From Mangifera indica (lineage: Eukaryota > Streptophyta > Magnoliopsida > Sapindales > Anacardiaceae), in the NCBI RefSeq assembly GCF_011075055.1, contig NC_058153.1, forward strand, positions 9,920,001 to 9,984,000: a stretch of DNA of 64,000 nucleotides, written 5' to 3'. The position numbers and the translations under genes are program-made. Shown one piece after another: positions 47,571 through 57,820 of the stretch (position 1 is the first letter of the stretch; each line of letters starts with the position of its first letter). A model generated the notes under the pieces. The model worked only from the letters and a program-made list of their open reading frames with translations. It was not told where the DNA came from and did not search any database.

Positions 47571-49059
47571 AACATCACTCAAATCATATATAAAATGAAA
47601 TCAAATACGTATCTATATATAATGACAGATAAAGTACATCGTACACATACGCACATACTATAAATATATATATACGAACATATGAAGAACGATAAATAAA
47701 CAATGAGCTAACTAAATATACATCCGTGAGCTACTCGATATAGTGAAAATATAATTGTGACGCTAAATGGTGACGCATAGAGGTAGATGACTCTCGGAAA
47801 AAATCAATGCTCCATGACAACGCCAAACACTCAAAAAAATGTAACATAAACACGCCACAGTCACCAGAGCCCAATCCCTGCTGAAGGACATCTGCTCGAT
47901 ATAAAGTGAGGGAATCACGTCATGGAGTCTATCCAGAAGTGACCAAAAACTCGTTGCCTCTAATAACGCGAGTATGAATGTCATATACAGTCGCATCCGC
48001 TGCTCAAGAGTCCTCATATTCCCCGAATATGATACATCTGAATCATATATCTTAATTGACTACTCACAGAAATCTATAACTCCGACCGCCCAATGTGCAC
48101 AGTCGAAATTTATAGGGATGTAAACCTATCAACAGTGACAAATTTTAGTTAATTATAGATTAATTCAACTAATTAAATGTAATGAAAATACATATATACT
48201 ATACCTGATCGACCATCCCCTATAGTTTATACAATAATCCCGAGGTGTACGCTGCCTCAACCATCCTCGTGAAGAGCCCCGAAAACTCAAACTCCTCAAA
48301 CGGTGTGGTCTGCCAACTCTTCCAAGCCATCTCAATATGGCCTCCGAAGAATATGTGGGCAGTCATCCACCACTGTGAAACAGTTGCACGGTGGTTGTCC
48401 TAGTGTCAACGTAATAAAGCCAAAAAAGAATCCACATGCTAAAATGGTATAAACAAGTTCACATGTGTTAGTTATTGATAAATATATCAAAATTTTTCTG
48501 GAATTATATATTATAGACAACTTACATTATCGGTCAGCCACTCGCGTAACTCTACCATGAGCCGTTAAAAACTGTGCTTTGACTTCGACCCGATGAAGTA
48601 GACATTATGTGCGTCAGAAGCTGCAACGCTGGTGTACCACGTGAGGAAAGATTCATCACGCTCTGAGGCAGAGGATGGAATGGTCCTAAGTTGCTGTTTC
48701 ACCCTCTCTTTGAGTGGATTTGTATACGGGGTGCGAAGCAACGAACCCTTTCGAACGATTCGATCACGTGCAGTACGAATAAGCTGCATGATTCCAAAAA
48801 ATAATTAATTCATCATTCTATCCTACGTAACAATTAGCATTAATCAATTTATTTTACCTTTTGCATGTATGCGGGAGGAGGTTTAGCCGGAGAATCCTGA
48901 ATCATGGTCAAGTCCACCATGTGTGCTCCCTTGGCGGACTGGAAAATATGTAAACAAATGTCTTCATGAAAAAATCATAAAAAGATAAAAAATACAAAAC
49001 AATAAAAAAGGTGATCACAAAATTTTAAAAATAAGATTTCAAGATTATAAAACGGTTAA

Positions 49060-49640
49060 AAGGAAAAAACGAAACTGAAATTCGAATTTTATACGTTAAA
49101 ATACCAAAGAATGTTAACAATCAAAAAATCAGTTGAAAATCTGAATAATACGAGTTGATATATCGTAAAATGGTGAAATTCAAAAAACGAAACTGAAATT
49201 CGAATTCTAAAAGTTGAAATATCTTAGAATGGCAACAATAGAAAAATTCTTCAGAAATATGAAAAATACGAGTCAATATATCGTAAAATAGTGAAATTTG
49301 AAAAAACAAAACTGAAATTCGAATTGTAAAAGTTGAAATACCCTAGAATGGTAACAATAAAAAAATTCTTCGAAAATCTGAAAAATACGAATCGATATAT
49401 CGTAAAACGGTGAAATTCAAAAAAAGGAACTGAAATTCGAATTCTAAAAGTTGAAATACCCCAGAATGGTAACAATCAAAAAATTCTTCGAAAATCTGAA
49501 AAATACGAGTCGATATATCGTAAAACAGTGAAATTCTAAAAAACGGAACTAAAATTCAAATTTTAAAAGCTGAAATACCCTAGAATGACAACAATCGAAA
49601 AATTCTTCAGAAATTTACAAAATGCGAGGTCATTACATCA
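49060..49640. repeat. Right subterminal array, inverted orientation
   Basis: About five units of the same 118-base repeat, read on the opposite strand (TGATATATCGTAAAATGGTG, GAAATTCGAATTCTAAAAGT). It lies wholly inside the first intron of the ULP1-like gene. Confidence 0.93.
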
Positions 49641-50290
49641 TAAAATGTGTTTGGAAGGCACAAAAATCGAAAAACTACATATTGAAAAATCTTAAAATAG
49701 AAAAAACGGATATAAAATTCGAAAACTACACGTGGAGAAACCCTAGATGTGAAAAATATCAATTTACCCCAGGGAAAATTTCTATTACAAACAAGTCCAA
49801 GATTTATCCCTTGCCCCCTCAGTAATTTTCGAATCTATTACCGCCCCTGCAGTTTCAAAATAGTTAATTTTCACCCCAACCCACTGTTCTTCCCAGCAGC
49901 CTACTGTTACATGGCAAATTTTGAAACACCTATAGTGGACTAAACTATCACAATCAGATCCTTAATGTTTTAAAAAATCCACTTAACCCCCATAACCCAC
50001 TGTCATAGTGGGAGTGTTCTTCGTGACAGTGGGAAACTGTCGAAATGCCGAATGCTTCAAACGCAATTTTTGACCAAAAATCGGTCATTTTGGCCTTCAA
50101 TTTCAACATAAATCGAATCTACATAGGCTATAACATAAAACCCCTCAATAAATGCAACGAAAATAACCAAGAATCAAAACATATTAAGCATTATTCACAA
50201 TCAAAACCCTAAAGTTTCAAACTGCAAAAGCTCACTCAAATCTCAATACTATGAACAATAACTTGATTCAAACAAGATTATGGAAGATAT
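49641..50290. other. Intron 1 / right subterminal DNA with CCCACTGT motifs
   Basis: No coding sequence. The motif CCCACTGT or its complement ACAGTGGG recurs at about 49879, 49999 (with a palindrome CCCACTGTCATAGTGGG), 50024, 50353 and 50365. These may be binding sites or unit remnants. Confidence 0.6.
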
Positions 50291-50564
50291 ACTAACCTTC
50301 TTAACCATTTTCGGTAGCCGGAAAGCAAGAAAATCGTCGGAAATCGGCTTCACAGTGGGACAACAGTGGGAAAAAAGGCTATTTTTCTTTGGATTTGCAC
50401 AGTGACAGTGGAAGTTTCACAGTAGGAAATATGAAAATTTGCCTTGTTTATATATAGGGGTAGTTTTGACATTTCACAAAAGTTGGGCATTTTTGCTTTA
50501 ACCTTAATTTTTTGGGCAATTTCGCTTAAACCCTCTTACTTTTGTCTATTTTTTATAATTTCCC

Positions 50565-50573
50565 TTTTTTTTT
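50565..50573. repeat. Mutator-like target-site duplication, nine T, right copy
   Basis: Nine T directly after the right terminal repeat; see 46229-46237. Confidence 0.75.
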
Positions 50574-50814
50574 CAAATTAGAAAGAGGAATATGTTATAT
50601 TATACAATTGATACTAACATAAGGAGTAAAATTACAAATTGATCTAAATTCGTGGATTTTTTGAAAAGTCAAAGAAGGTCAAATGATCCTCCTTGAACCC
50701 ACCTCAGTCCATCTCTGGAAACACCATGGGAGCTTTGAAGTATTAGGTTTTGTTCAGACTTGATTTAGGCTATTCTATGAATAAGCTAAGTTAGTATACA
50801 AAAATCCTATTATA

Positions 50815-51370
50815 GTTTATTGGCAAACTTGAAAAAGCTTGAAAGATCCCTTAAGTGTACTCTAGATCATGGATTAATTTTTAATCTGGTTATTAACCTT
50901 ACACTGGAAGGCTATTATGATGCTGACCCGGCCAGTGGAGTTGATGATATGAAATCAACCTTAAGGATACTACATTTACCTTGGTCAAAACATGATCCAC
51001 TAGATCTCATGAGAAAGATGTAGCCATATCATCTACTGAATCTAAGTACAGATCTTTATCACAAGCAGCCACAAAACTTGCTTGGCTACATAGCCTGTTC
51101 GAGGAAATGCACATTTCATTGCCTGCTTGTCCTAAGTGCTAATTTATTAGAACCAAATCCAACGTATCATTCAAGAACAAAACATATAAAGATTGATGTA
51201 CACATATGACAGGATGAGTTATTGTCAAGAACTATAGAAGTGAAGTGTGTCTTAAGTGAGTTTCAATTTGCTGACTTACTAAATCTCTTGCAGAAGCTAG
51301 ACTTTGTGTTCCTGAGAAGCAAGTTTGTTGTACATAAGAAACAACAGACTAATAGGTAACATATTCAGGA
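50815..51370 (+). pseudogene. Copia RNase H fragment, plus strand
   Basis: Decayed 3' end of a copia pol. LKCTLDHGLIF and LTLEGYYDADPASGVDDMKS (the RNase H DADWA...KS block) are at 50850-50965. Further blocks in shifted frames: RSLSQAATKLAWL-like near 51040, HISLPACPK near 51110, RTKSNVSFKNKTYKD near 51150 (the RTKHIEID region) and LTKSLAEARLCVPEKQVCC near 51275-51335, the typical copia pol end. RT and upstream parts are missing. It lies about 0.5 kb upstream of the GLR start. Confidence 0.75.
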
Positions 51371-52129
51371 TACGGTTAGAAGCCACACATCTGTAATTCC
51401 TTTCGTGCCGAGCTTTCAATTTCATTAAGCTTCAGCCAAATTTCTAAACAACTTCATTTTATATTTATGATTGCAGGCAAACGAATATATTTTGATGGTA
51501 ACCATCGATGTGATCACTGACTAGTTCCACGCATCCATACTTCCTGGAGGTTGCCAGAATAATGATTTTAATTTATTTTACAAACGATACCATCAAGATA
51601 TATTATCCCCATTGGTGAAATTAACAAGCTAGCTCTACACCAGTAGCAAAGAGATCCTCCTTGATAATTAAGATGGATATTTCTTAACAACAAGGATACA
51701 TTTTTGTTGCTATTTCGAGTAAATTGACTGACGATGTAACCAAATTTATAGATTAACATATTCAGCTTCTCATTTTCACTGTAGCCTATTTATAGGTTGG
51801 TATAATACATAATAATTAATTTTTAAGCAATAATCTGTACCTTAGCGTTTGACATGAACATTTTGAGTTATCTAATATGGCATTATCTCATAATCTCTCT
51901 GTATTTTCCCTTCAGATCCAAGTTAATCAAAGCAGAAGTTGAAGAATCAAAGTTGGTAAATATTGGCGTGGTTCTGAGTATGAATTCACCAGTTTCTACC
52001 ATGGAAAATATATGCATATCCATGGCAATCTCGGATTTCTATGCTACTCACTCAAATTATCAAACGAGATTATCTTTGCACTCTATGGAATCACAAAATA
52101 TCATTGGTTTGGCTTCAGTGGGTAATTAA

Positions 52130-52672
52130 TTTAAAAATCTAATAATTTTCCCTCACCCAAAGTTTGAACAGTGATCATTGTTTCCTTAGGGTTATGAAAT
52201 CGTCTAAGATGCTAAAATTCATTCTCTCTAGCCACATTGACTCTCCCTGTAGATCAAACCTTACCCTCCAATGAAACTGATTTCTTTCGACAAAGATAAT
52301 TTTGTCTTTGTCTAAGGAAATTAATTTCGTTGAAGGGTAAGGCTTGATCGACAGAGAGAGATAACCTGGAGAGGGAGAGCCAACGCGGCCATAGATAACG
52401 AATCTCTTTCTTAGTTTATCTCTCCCTATCGATTAAACCCCACCCTTTGACGAAATTGATTTCCTCTAACGAAGACAATTTTGTCTTTGTCGAAAGAGGA
52501 AATCAGTTTCTTTAAGAGTGAGATTTGATTGACAGGGAGAGATACGCCATAAAGGAAAGCCAATGTAGTCAGAGATAGCGAATTTGACCATCTCCGCCGA
52601 CAGTTTCAAAACCTTAAGAAGAAATTATCATTTTTCAAACTTTAAGTGAAAAGAAATTATTAAATTTTCAAA
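52130..52672. mobile_element. MITE with two internal foldbacks in GLR intron 1
   Basis: Outer inverted arms of about 39 bases: TTTAAAAATCTAATAATTTT plus CTCACCCAAAGTTTGAA on the left, and on the right TTCAAACTTTAAGTG followed by AATTATTAAATTTTCAAA. Inside are two successive hairpins (52235-52365 and 52420-52545), each with arms around CAAAGAYAATTTTGTCTTTG. Begins only eight bases after the proposed splice donor. Target duplication not clear. Confidence 0.75.
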
Positions 52673-53424
52673 TTTTTAAATAACAGTTTTACCTTTAATT
52701 TTAACAAAGTTTTTTAATAAAATTTTGCTCATGAGTGAGACTTTGGATTTTTAAAATGTTTGAGGGTGTGAATGGAATTACACTTAACCATGGTGGGAAC
52801 AAATCTTTTGGCCTATTATAAATATTATAACGGCCGTGTAAGAGCATGTGTGCTTGTCGAAGGGGAATTATTTGAATTATTTTATTATTGAATTTTTGTT
52901 CATTATTTAAACATCCATAGCTAACAAATTAATATTATTAAACGCGGCTTACAATTCCAAAGTTTTAGTTTCTGTTTTAAAGATTTTTAAGTAAACTGAG
53001 CAATATTTTTAGGGGTTGTTTACCTTTCTTTTTTAATGTCGAGAGTATATTAATATTTGATTCTAATGTTTTGGTATATAAATAATTTAGTCAATAAAAC
53101 AATGTCGATTAAAAGAATTATATAAATGTGTATATAATCAATACAAGTATGAGAGAATAAACATGAATAAACAAAAGAAATTAAATAAATTAAAAAAAAA
53201 ATAATGTAGGAAATAAGTCATATAATTTTTATAATTGAATTCAAGATAACAAACCTCAAAACTTCCCAATGAACCCTCTTGTAAATTGACAAATCTTTGG
53301 TTGAATGGGTATTGATTGTGTTTGATAGATATCGGTTGGTGAGTTATATAATGATTAGAAGAAAAAAAATGTTATTTTTTAAATGTCAGCTCTATATTAC
53401 TGTGTAGTTTTTTACTATTTAACT

Positions 53425-53600
53425 TCTTATTATTAGGTGGAATGTAATGTATATATGTTTTTAAGCACGTAATCGGAGATATAAATTATATATTATTATG
53501 TGATTTATTATTATTTTATCTTTAATATAAAATTATCTAATTACATAATGATATATTATTTGTGTATTTAATTGTATATTAAAAAAATGTATTTATAATT
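53425..53600. mobile_element. Foldback MITE, copy 3, in GLR intron 1
   Basis: TATTATTATGTGATTTATTA, the centre TTTATCTTTAATATAAAATT and ATCTAATTACATAATGATAT mirror copies 1 and 2. It ends about 50 bases before the exon 2 acceptor. Confidence 0.6.
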
Positions 53601-55247
53601 TTATTATATTATTAAATATTAGTTTAGAAAATTTCTTGGAATTTGATGCAGTTGTGAAGTTATTGAAGAATGGTGAAGCACATGTGATCATAGGCTCAGA
53701 TTCTTTTGTTGGAAATACATTTCTACTTGAGCTAGGACAAAAATCTCATGTGCCTTTTGTTTCATTCTCCAAGTCAGGCCCTACTCTCTCCTCCACACAA
53801 AACCCTCAACTGATCCATAAAACTCAAAACTTCTCGTCAGTGAAAGCAATTGCCGCCATTTTACAAGAATTTGAATGGAGAGAAGCTGTTCTTATCTATG
53901 AAGGTAATGAATATGGCAGTCGAATCATTCCTTATTTCATTGGTTGTTTCCAAGATACAGGCATTCGGGTAGGGCACATTAGCGCAATCTCTAATTCAGC
54001 TGATGATTATGAAATATTAAGAGAATTGAACATGCTGGCCACCATGCAGACAAGAATTTTCGTTGTGCACATGAGTTCTCCTAAACTTGGGGCCCGACTA
54101 TTTGTTCTTGCTTCGAAGGCAGGCATGATAAGTAAAGACTATGCATGGCTCATCACTGATGGCTTATCTAATTCGTTAGATGCCATGGATCCCAGGGCTA
54201 TTGATTTGATGGAGGGTGTGTTAGGCATTAGGCCTCACATTCCCAAGGCAAAACATCTTGAAAACTTCAAAAATAGATGGAAAGAAAACCTTCATGCCAT
54301 GAAGCGAAATAGTCTAACCTCTGATCAAGTAAATATACTTGGTTTGTGGGCATATGACACAATATGGGCACTAGCTATGGCGACTGAGAAGATTGGCCTG
54401 ATGAATACAAGCTTTTTGAAGGCAACCTATGGCAGAAGTTCAATAGATCTTACAAACTTAGGGGTGTTTCTCAAATTGGCCGAAGACTTGAGAGTGAAAT
54501 GTTAGGTACGAAAATCAAAGGATTAAGCGGAGAATTTCACTTGTTGAACGGGCAGTTGCAACCTTCAATCTTGGAAATTTTCAATATGATCGGAACAGGA
54601 GAAAGAGTTGTTGGTTATTGGACTCCTGAAAAGGGCTCATCCCGAAACTTACACTCAAATAAAGGAACAAGGGATAAGCTGAAAAAGATTCTTTGGTCTG
54701 GAGACTCCATAACAATACCAAAAGGTTGGGCTATACCAGAACTGAAAGTAGCCATTCCGAAGAAAAATGGGTCCACTCAATTTGTGGACATTCATTATAA
54801 TCCTCATACAAATGAGACAAAATGCCTTGGCTTCTGCTGTGATGTTTTCTATGCTGCCATAGAAGGACTAGATTTCCCGGTACCTTACAAATTTATCCCT
54901 TTCATTAATGAAAATGGAGAAAGTGCTGGAAATTATGAAGATCTTCTTTATCAGCTTAAAGAAAAGTTAAGATCCCTAACTAGAAAATTATACATTCCCA
55001 TAAAATAAAATATATGGATCTTTTTTTGTATGAGAGCATGCAGAAAGTGGATATGGTGGTGGGAGATACAACGATTGTGGCTAACCGAACATCATATGTA
55101 GAGTTCACATTGCCATACTTAGAGTCTGGTGTGATCATGCTTGTTCCAATTAAGTGTGATAAACATAGAAACATTTGGATTTTTGCTCAGCCTTGGCATT
55201 GGGATCTTTGGTTGGCATTCATCACAACTCTTATCTTCATAGGATTT

Positions 55248-55462
55248 TGCTAGTTTCAGATTAGGTTTTATTAAGAATGCTTTAATCAAGAATTGCAATA
55301 TTAGTAAACTGGATTAGCAAGAAACAAAAAATAAAATCAGCAATAGATTAATCAAAGAAAAAACATGAGAAATACTTGGTTCAGGTTTCGATTTGAAACA
55401 CTACATCCAAGGCAAAGACAAGGCTCTAGTCGAATCCACTATTAAACATAAGCAAATATAAC
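55248..55462 (-). repeat. 3' LTR of copia B, left piece
   Basis: Starts TGCTAGTTTCAG at the break in the GLR frame and ends at the insertion site of A. Together with 60899-61255 it makes a 570-base LTR, close to the 540 of A. Confidence 0.75.
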
Positions 55463-56002
55463 TGTTATAGATTTATATTACCGAACCCCAAGATATTTCG
55501 ATCCGAACAATATAACAACAGAAAACAAGAAAAAATATAACATGATATACTTGGTTCAGATTTCATAAAAGAAATCCTACATCCAAGGCAGAGGTGTTCC
55601 TCTAGTCAAATCCACTAATATCAAGTTCGATTACTATATACAAACACACGGATCTCAATCTCTGTATATCCAAAACAATATACAAAGCAAATACACGGTA
55701 AAACAAAGTCAAAGAGAACTTGACTTCACTGATGAGACACCGCCAATCAAACTTAGAGAGCAAAACTCAGCCACAAAACAGTCATAAGACGCACAAAATA
55801 GAGAAAGAAATACCCAACAGCCTCATGCCCGCTCTTTCTCTCTATATTCAGTTGTCGGCCAAAATAAAGCTTATATACTTAGGTCAACACAAATGAAAAC
55901 CCAACAGAATTACCAAACTGCCCTTATTAGTGAAAGTAATGACTCATGCATCTTAGCTCTAATTACATTACTACCCTTATAGTTTTTAAACAAAACATTA
56001 CA
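55463..56002 (-). repeat. 3' LTR of copia A
   Basis: 540 bases; followed inward by the polypurine stretch AAGGTGGAGTT (minus strand, about 56003-56013). In the first 140 bases it differs from the other LTR by about eight substitutions and one short indel. Confidence 0.92.
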
Positions 56003-56188
56003 AACTCCACCTTGTTTGAAAATTACAAGACTCAACATGAATTTAACTAGCAAAGACACCTCTGCAAAACAGACTCACACCTTTCCAATTTGTAACAAGT
56101 CTAAGGCACTCTTAAACTTGTTTATTGGAATTATCTTTGTCAAAATATCAGCAGGATTAACCTCTGAAGCAATTTTCTCCAGAATTAC

Positions 56189-57751
56189 CTAACCTTTAGA
56201 TAAAATTTCCCTTATAAAATGCAACCTAACATCTATATGTTTTGTTCTCTCATGAAAAGCACTATTTTTAGACAGATGTATTGCACTTTGTGAGTCACAA
56301 TAGATCACAGGAGTTCCACAATGCAGCCCCAATTCTTCTATTATACCTTTCAGCCACAAAACTTCTTTTGTAACCTCTGTTAATGGAACATATTCAGCTT
56401 CTGTTGTAGACAAAGCAACAATATATTGAAGACAACTCTTCCAACTTATCACATTATCACCAAATGTGAAAATATAGTCAATTAGAGACCTCCTCTTGTC
56501 TAAATCTGCAGCATAATCTAAATCATAGTATCCTTTAACATGTAAACTGTTAGTATCAGATGCAGTGTATACCAGACCAAAATCACATGAACCTTTCAAG
56601 TATCTCAATACCCATTTCACAGCATTCTAGTGTGTTTTACAAGGTTTTCCCATCAACCTACTCACCAAACTGATTGCATAAGCAATATCAGGCCTGGATC
56701 ATATCATAGGATACATTAAACTACCTACCACATTTGCATAAGGAATCTTTTTCATATATTCAGATTCATCAGTAGGTAAATCATGCAAAACATATATCAA
56801 TTTGAAATGAGCTCCTATAGGAGCATTAACAGATTTAGCATCATGCATACTATACAATTCAAGAACCTTTTTAACATATTTAGATTGAGACAGAGTTAAA
56901 ATACCTTTAATTCTATCTCTATTAATATCCATCCCTAAGATTCTTTTTGTAGGTCCTAAATCTTTCATTTCAAATTCATCTTTTAACAATTTTTTCAACC
57001 TATTTAATTCACTTATTTTATTTGAAACAATAAACATATCATCCACATATATCAACAAGTAAACATAGCTGCCTGTTTCAGTTTTACAAAAATAAACATA
57101 ATTATCAAAGTTACTTCTAGAAAAGCCAATGGAGAGTATATAGTCATCAAACCTTTTATACCATTGTCTTGGTGACTGTTTTAGGCCATACAATGACCTT
57201 TTTAATAAGCAAACCATATCTTCAAATCTAGGTTTCTCAAAACCTTTTGGTTGCTCCATATAAATCTACTCTTCTAGATTACCATGAAGGAAGACAGTAG
57301 TAACATCTAACTGTTCAAGTTCTAAATCAAATAACACAACAGCAGATAAAATAAGCTTTATTGATATATGTTTAACTACAGGTGAAAAAATCTCATGATA
57401 GTCAATTCCTTCTACTTCGGAAAAACCTTTTGCAACAACTCTAGCCTTAAACCTTCCATTTTCAAAGCCTGAAGCAACAAGTTTTCCTTTAAAAAACCAT
57501 TTACAACCTATAATCTTTTTATTTACAGGTCTTTTAACAAGAATCCATGTGTTATTTTTATGCAGGGAATCAATTTCAGCTTGCATGACATTTAACCATT
57601 CTTTTTTGTGTTTACTCATATAGGCTTGTTTGAAATTTACAAGTTCATTCAATTCAATGCAATCACCTATATTAAATGCATATGATATAAGATCTGTATG
57701 AGCATATTTAGATGGCAGTTTAATAACTCTTCTAGACCTATCTCTAGCCAA
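56189..57751 (-). pseudogene. Copia A reverse transcriptase and RNase H
   Basis: RT: INKK-type start WILVKRPVNKKIIGCKWFFK, RVVAKGFSEVEGIDYHEIFS, LEQLDVTTVFLHGNLEE (57266), then MEQPKGFEKPRFEDMVCLLK, RSLYGLKQSPRQWYKRFDDY and the catalytic LLIYVDDMFIVSN, GILTLSQSKYVKKVLELYSM. RNase H: GYYDLDYAADLDKRRSLIDY, SLQYIVALSTTEAEYVPLTE, IYCDSQSAIHLSKN and RTKHIDVRLHFIREILSKG. Only three stops (about 57260-57266, 56699 region, and 56621 region) break a single frame. TNT1/Tork-like by RT sequence. Confidence 0.92.
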
Positions 57752-57820
57752 TTGATAATCAGAAAGATCAGAATATGCATCACTGTCTAAACTGCTTTGA
57801 CTCTGACTCTATGATGGTTG

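Larger units (their letters stand above)
47731..50308 (-). pseudogene. ULP1-like (C48 family) cysteine peptidase gene, five exons, broken
   Basis: Proposed exons: 50297-50308 (MVKK), 48858-48938, 48526-48783, 48205-48438 and 47731-48125. Each intron has GT-AG ends and each junction falls between codons. Exon 2 reads SAKGAHMVDLTMIQDSPAKP; exon 3 includes RDRIVRKGSLLRTPYTNPLK and joins exon 4 as EWLTDN/HVDSFLALLR; exon 4 has WWMTAHIFFGGHIEMAWKSW. Exon 5 holds the catalytic set of the SUMO-protease-like fold: His in CAHWAVGVIDF (codon 48093-48095), Asp in IKIYDSD (48042-48044), Gln in DVLQQG and Cys in GDCGVF (47857-47859). In living relatives this fold cleaves SUMO-like isopeptides; many transposon copies have unknown substrates. 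Lesions: TAA in exon 3, TGA and two TAG in exon 4, TAG in exon 5 and one frame change near 47900. About 325 residues if intact. Confidence 0.8.
46238..50564 (-). mobile_element. Mutator-like element carrying a ULP1-like peptidase gene
   Basis: 4327 bases bounded by a 17-bp perfect inverted repeat GGGAAATTATAAAAAAT (46238-46254, 50548-50564) whose similarity continues less perfectly inward (AAGCAAAAATGCCC motifs on both sides). The end sequence and 9-base duplication fit Mutator-like elements. Inside, from left: a tandem duplication (46358-46591), an array of about eight 118-base repeats (46605-47570), a ULP1-like gene (47731-50308, minus), and within its first intron a shorter array of the same 118-base repeat in the opposite orientation (49060-49640). 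No mudrA-type transposase is visible, so it is non-autonomous. Known ULP1-carrying MULEs such as the Kaonashi group are the nearest described comparison; whether this belongs there is an inference. Confidence 0.82.
51854..55247 (+). pseudogene. Glutamate receptor-like channel gene (GLR, clade 2-like), interrupted
   Basis: Plant GLRs are plasma-membrane, amino-acid-gated cation channels. Exon 1 (51854-52121) encodes a hydrophobic signal region (ILSYLIWHYLIISLYFPF), then VNIGVVLSMNSPVSTMENIC and ISDFYATHSNYQTRL, the start of the receptor-ligand-binding (ANF) domain. Exon 2 (53652 to about 54965) carries the rest of it (LKNGEAHVIIGSDSFVGNTF, QKSHVPFVSFSKSGPTLS, EFEWREAVLIYEGNEYGSRI), then GLSGEFHLLNGQLQPSILEI, GYWTPEKG and the S1 ligand lobe (GFCCDVFYAAIEGLDFPVPY). 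Exon 3 starts near 55044 (VDMVVGDTTIVANRTSYVEF) and enters membrane segment M1 (WDLWLAFITTLIFIGF), where the LTR of copia B begins at 55248. The pore, M2, M3, S2 lobe and tail are absent; they may lie right of 64000. One extra G in the GGGG run at 54461 shifts the frame. Otherwise well preserved, so inactivation is recent relative to the transposons. Confidence 0.9.

Noticed and set aside
49121..49475. Phe-rich minus-strand frames
   Set aside because: Translations of the right subterminal repeat array.
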